Assembly (NCBI GenBank): GCA_947305045.1
Contig: CAMZCW010000135.1
Location: 1 to 6,407, forward strand
Direction of reading: 5' to 3'
From: an uncultured Bacteroidales bacterium
GTDB lineage: Bacteria; Bacteroidota; Bacteroidia; Bacteroidales; UBA932
DNA: 6,407 nt
In this document: positions 6,277 through 6,407 of the stretch, in pieces
Layout: each line of letters opens with the position of its first letter
Position numbering within the stretch: the stretch's first letter is position 1
The notes under the pieces: model-generated
What the model was told of the DNA's origin: nothing
Databases searched by the model: none
Seen by the model: only the letters and a program-made list of their open reading frames with translations
Made by a program: the position numbers and the translations under genes

Positions 6277-6407
6277 CCCTCCCTGGCCCCCGTTAAAGCA
6301 CACCCACCCCTCACAGAGTAGCCTCCAGGGCATTCCCCCCGTGCTTTAACCACCCTCCCTGGCCCCCGTTAAAGCACACCCACCCCTCACAGAGTAGCCT
6401 CCAGGGC
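6277..6407. repeat. Tandem repeat with 76-bp period, running off the window
   Basis: 6277-6331 and 6353-6407 are identical over all 55 bases. The 21-base spacer between them (C-run then gtgctttaac) is partly matched before the first copy (C-run then tgctttcg, 6258-6271), so the true unit is about 76 bp with a diverged first edge. The window ends exactly at the end of the second copy, so the copy number is unknown. Together with the minisatellite, this accounts for the whole gene-free stretch 6105-6407 apart from the promoter. Confidence 0.85.
6341..6377. repeat. 10-bp perfect inverted repeat within the 76-bp unit
   Basis: GTGCTTTAAC (6341-6350) and GTTAAAGCAC (6368-6377) are exact reverse complements around a 17-base C-rich spacer, giving a strong hairpin in either strand. 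The right arm recurs at 6292-6301, but the matching left arm before it is decayed (tgctttcg, 6264-6271). No T-run follows, so it is more likely part of a repeat element than a terminator. Confidence 0.65.

Noticed and set aside
6115..6333. Minus-strand frame encoding MGGMRR repeats (and a plus-strand frame encoding SHS repeats) through the minisatellite
   Set aside because: The frame is open only because the 9-bp unit is a multiple of three. It runs through the operon promoter and has no independent coding signature.
6148..6407. CRISPR array
   Set aside because: The 9-bp units have no spacers, and the 76-bp repeat has only two copies with a spacer that is itself part of the repeat unit; no cas genes are present.

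Overview
The window looks like chromosomal DNA of a member of the Bacteroidota, most likely the order Bacteroidales. Two perfect matches to the Bacteroidota sigma-ABfr -7 element (TAnnTTTG), each with a correctly spaced -33 TTG, sit upstream of genes. The protein types also fit: a very large single-anchor AsmA-like protein and a PrmA with the usual MAFGTG signature. Coding DNA is rich in G/C at third positions, which fits a higher-GC lineage such as the Rikenellaceae, but I cannot name a genus. Every supported gene is on the minus strand.

Reading with transcription, from high to low coordinates: 6407-6247 is non-coding and holds two copies of a 76-bp-period repeat with a 10-bp inverted repeat, cut by the window edge. 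6246-6148 is a minisatellite of eleven 9-bp units. It stops 7 bases short of a -33/-7 promoter (6140-6110) that lies directly against the start codon of a 1173-residue AsmA-family protein (6104-2583). That gene carries two in-frame copies of a palindromic repeat that add a collagen-like 30-residue insert. Its stop overlaps the start of prmA (2586-1738), ribosomal protein L11 methyltransferase, so the two form a translationally coupled operon.

Downstream of prmA is a short stretch that looks coding (1716-1606), either a small protein or a gene remnant, and then a cluster of three hairpin-forming sequences (1598-1484), two of which are diverged direct repeats. Next is a gene for a secreted protein of unknown function with TPR-like helical repeats (1366-215). 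Last is tRNA-Leu(UAG) (83-2) with its own good promoter.

The AsmA-like protein probably works in envelope lipid or outer-membrane biogenesis, PrmA modifies the ribosome, and the secreted protein acts in the periplasm or envelope. No defence, secretion, mobile or biosynthetic system is visible. The genes are mostly housekeeping, and the unusual content is the repeats.
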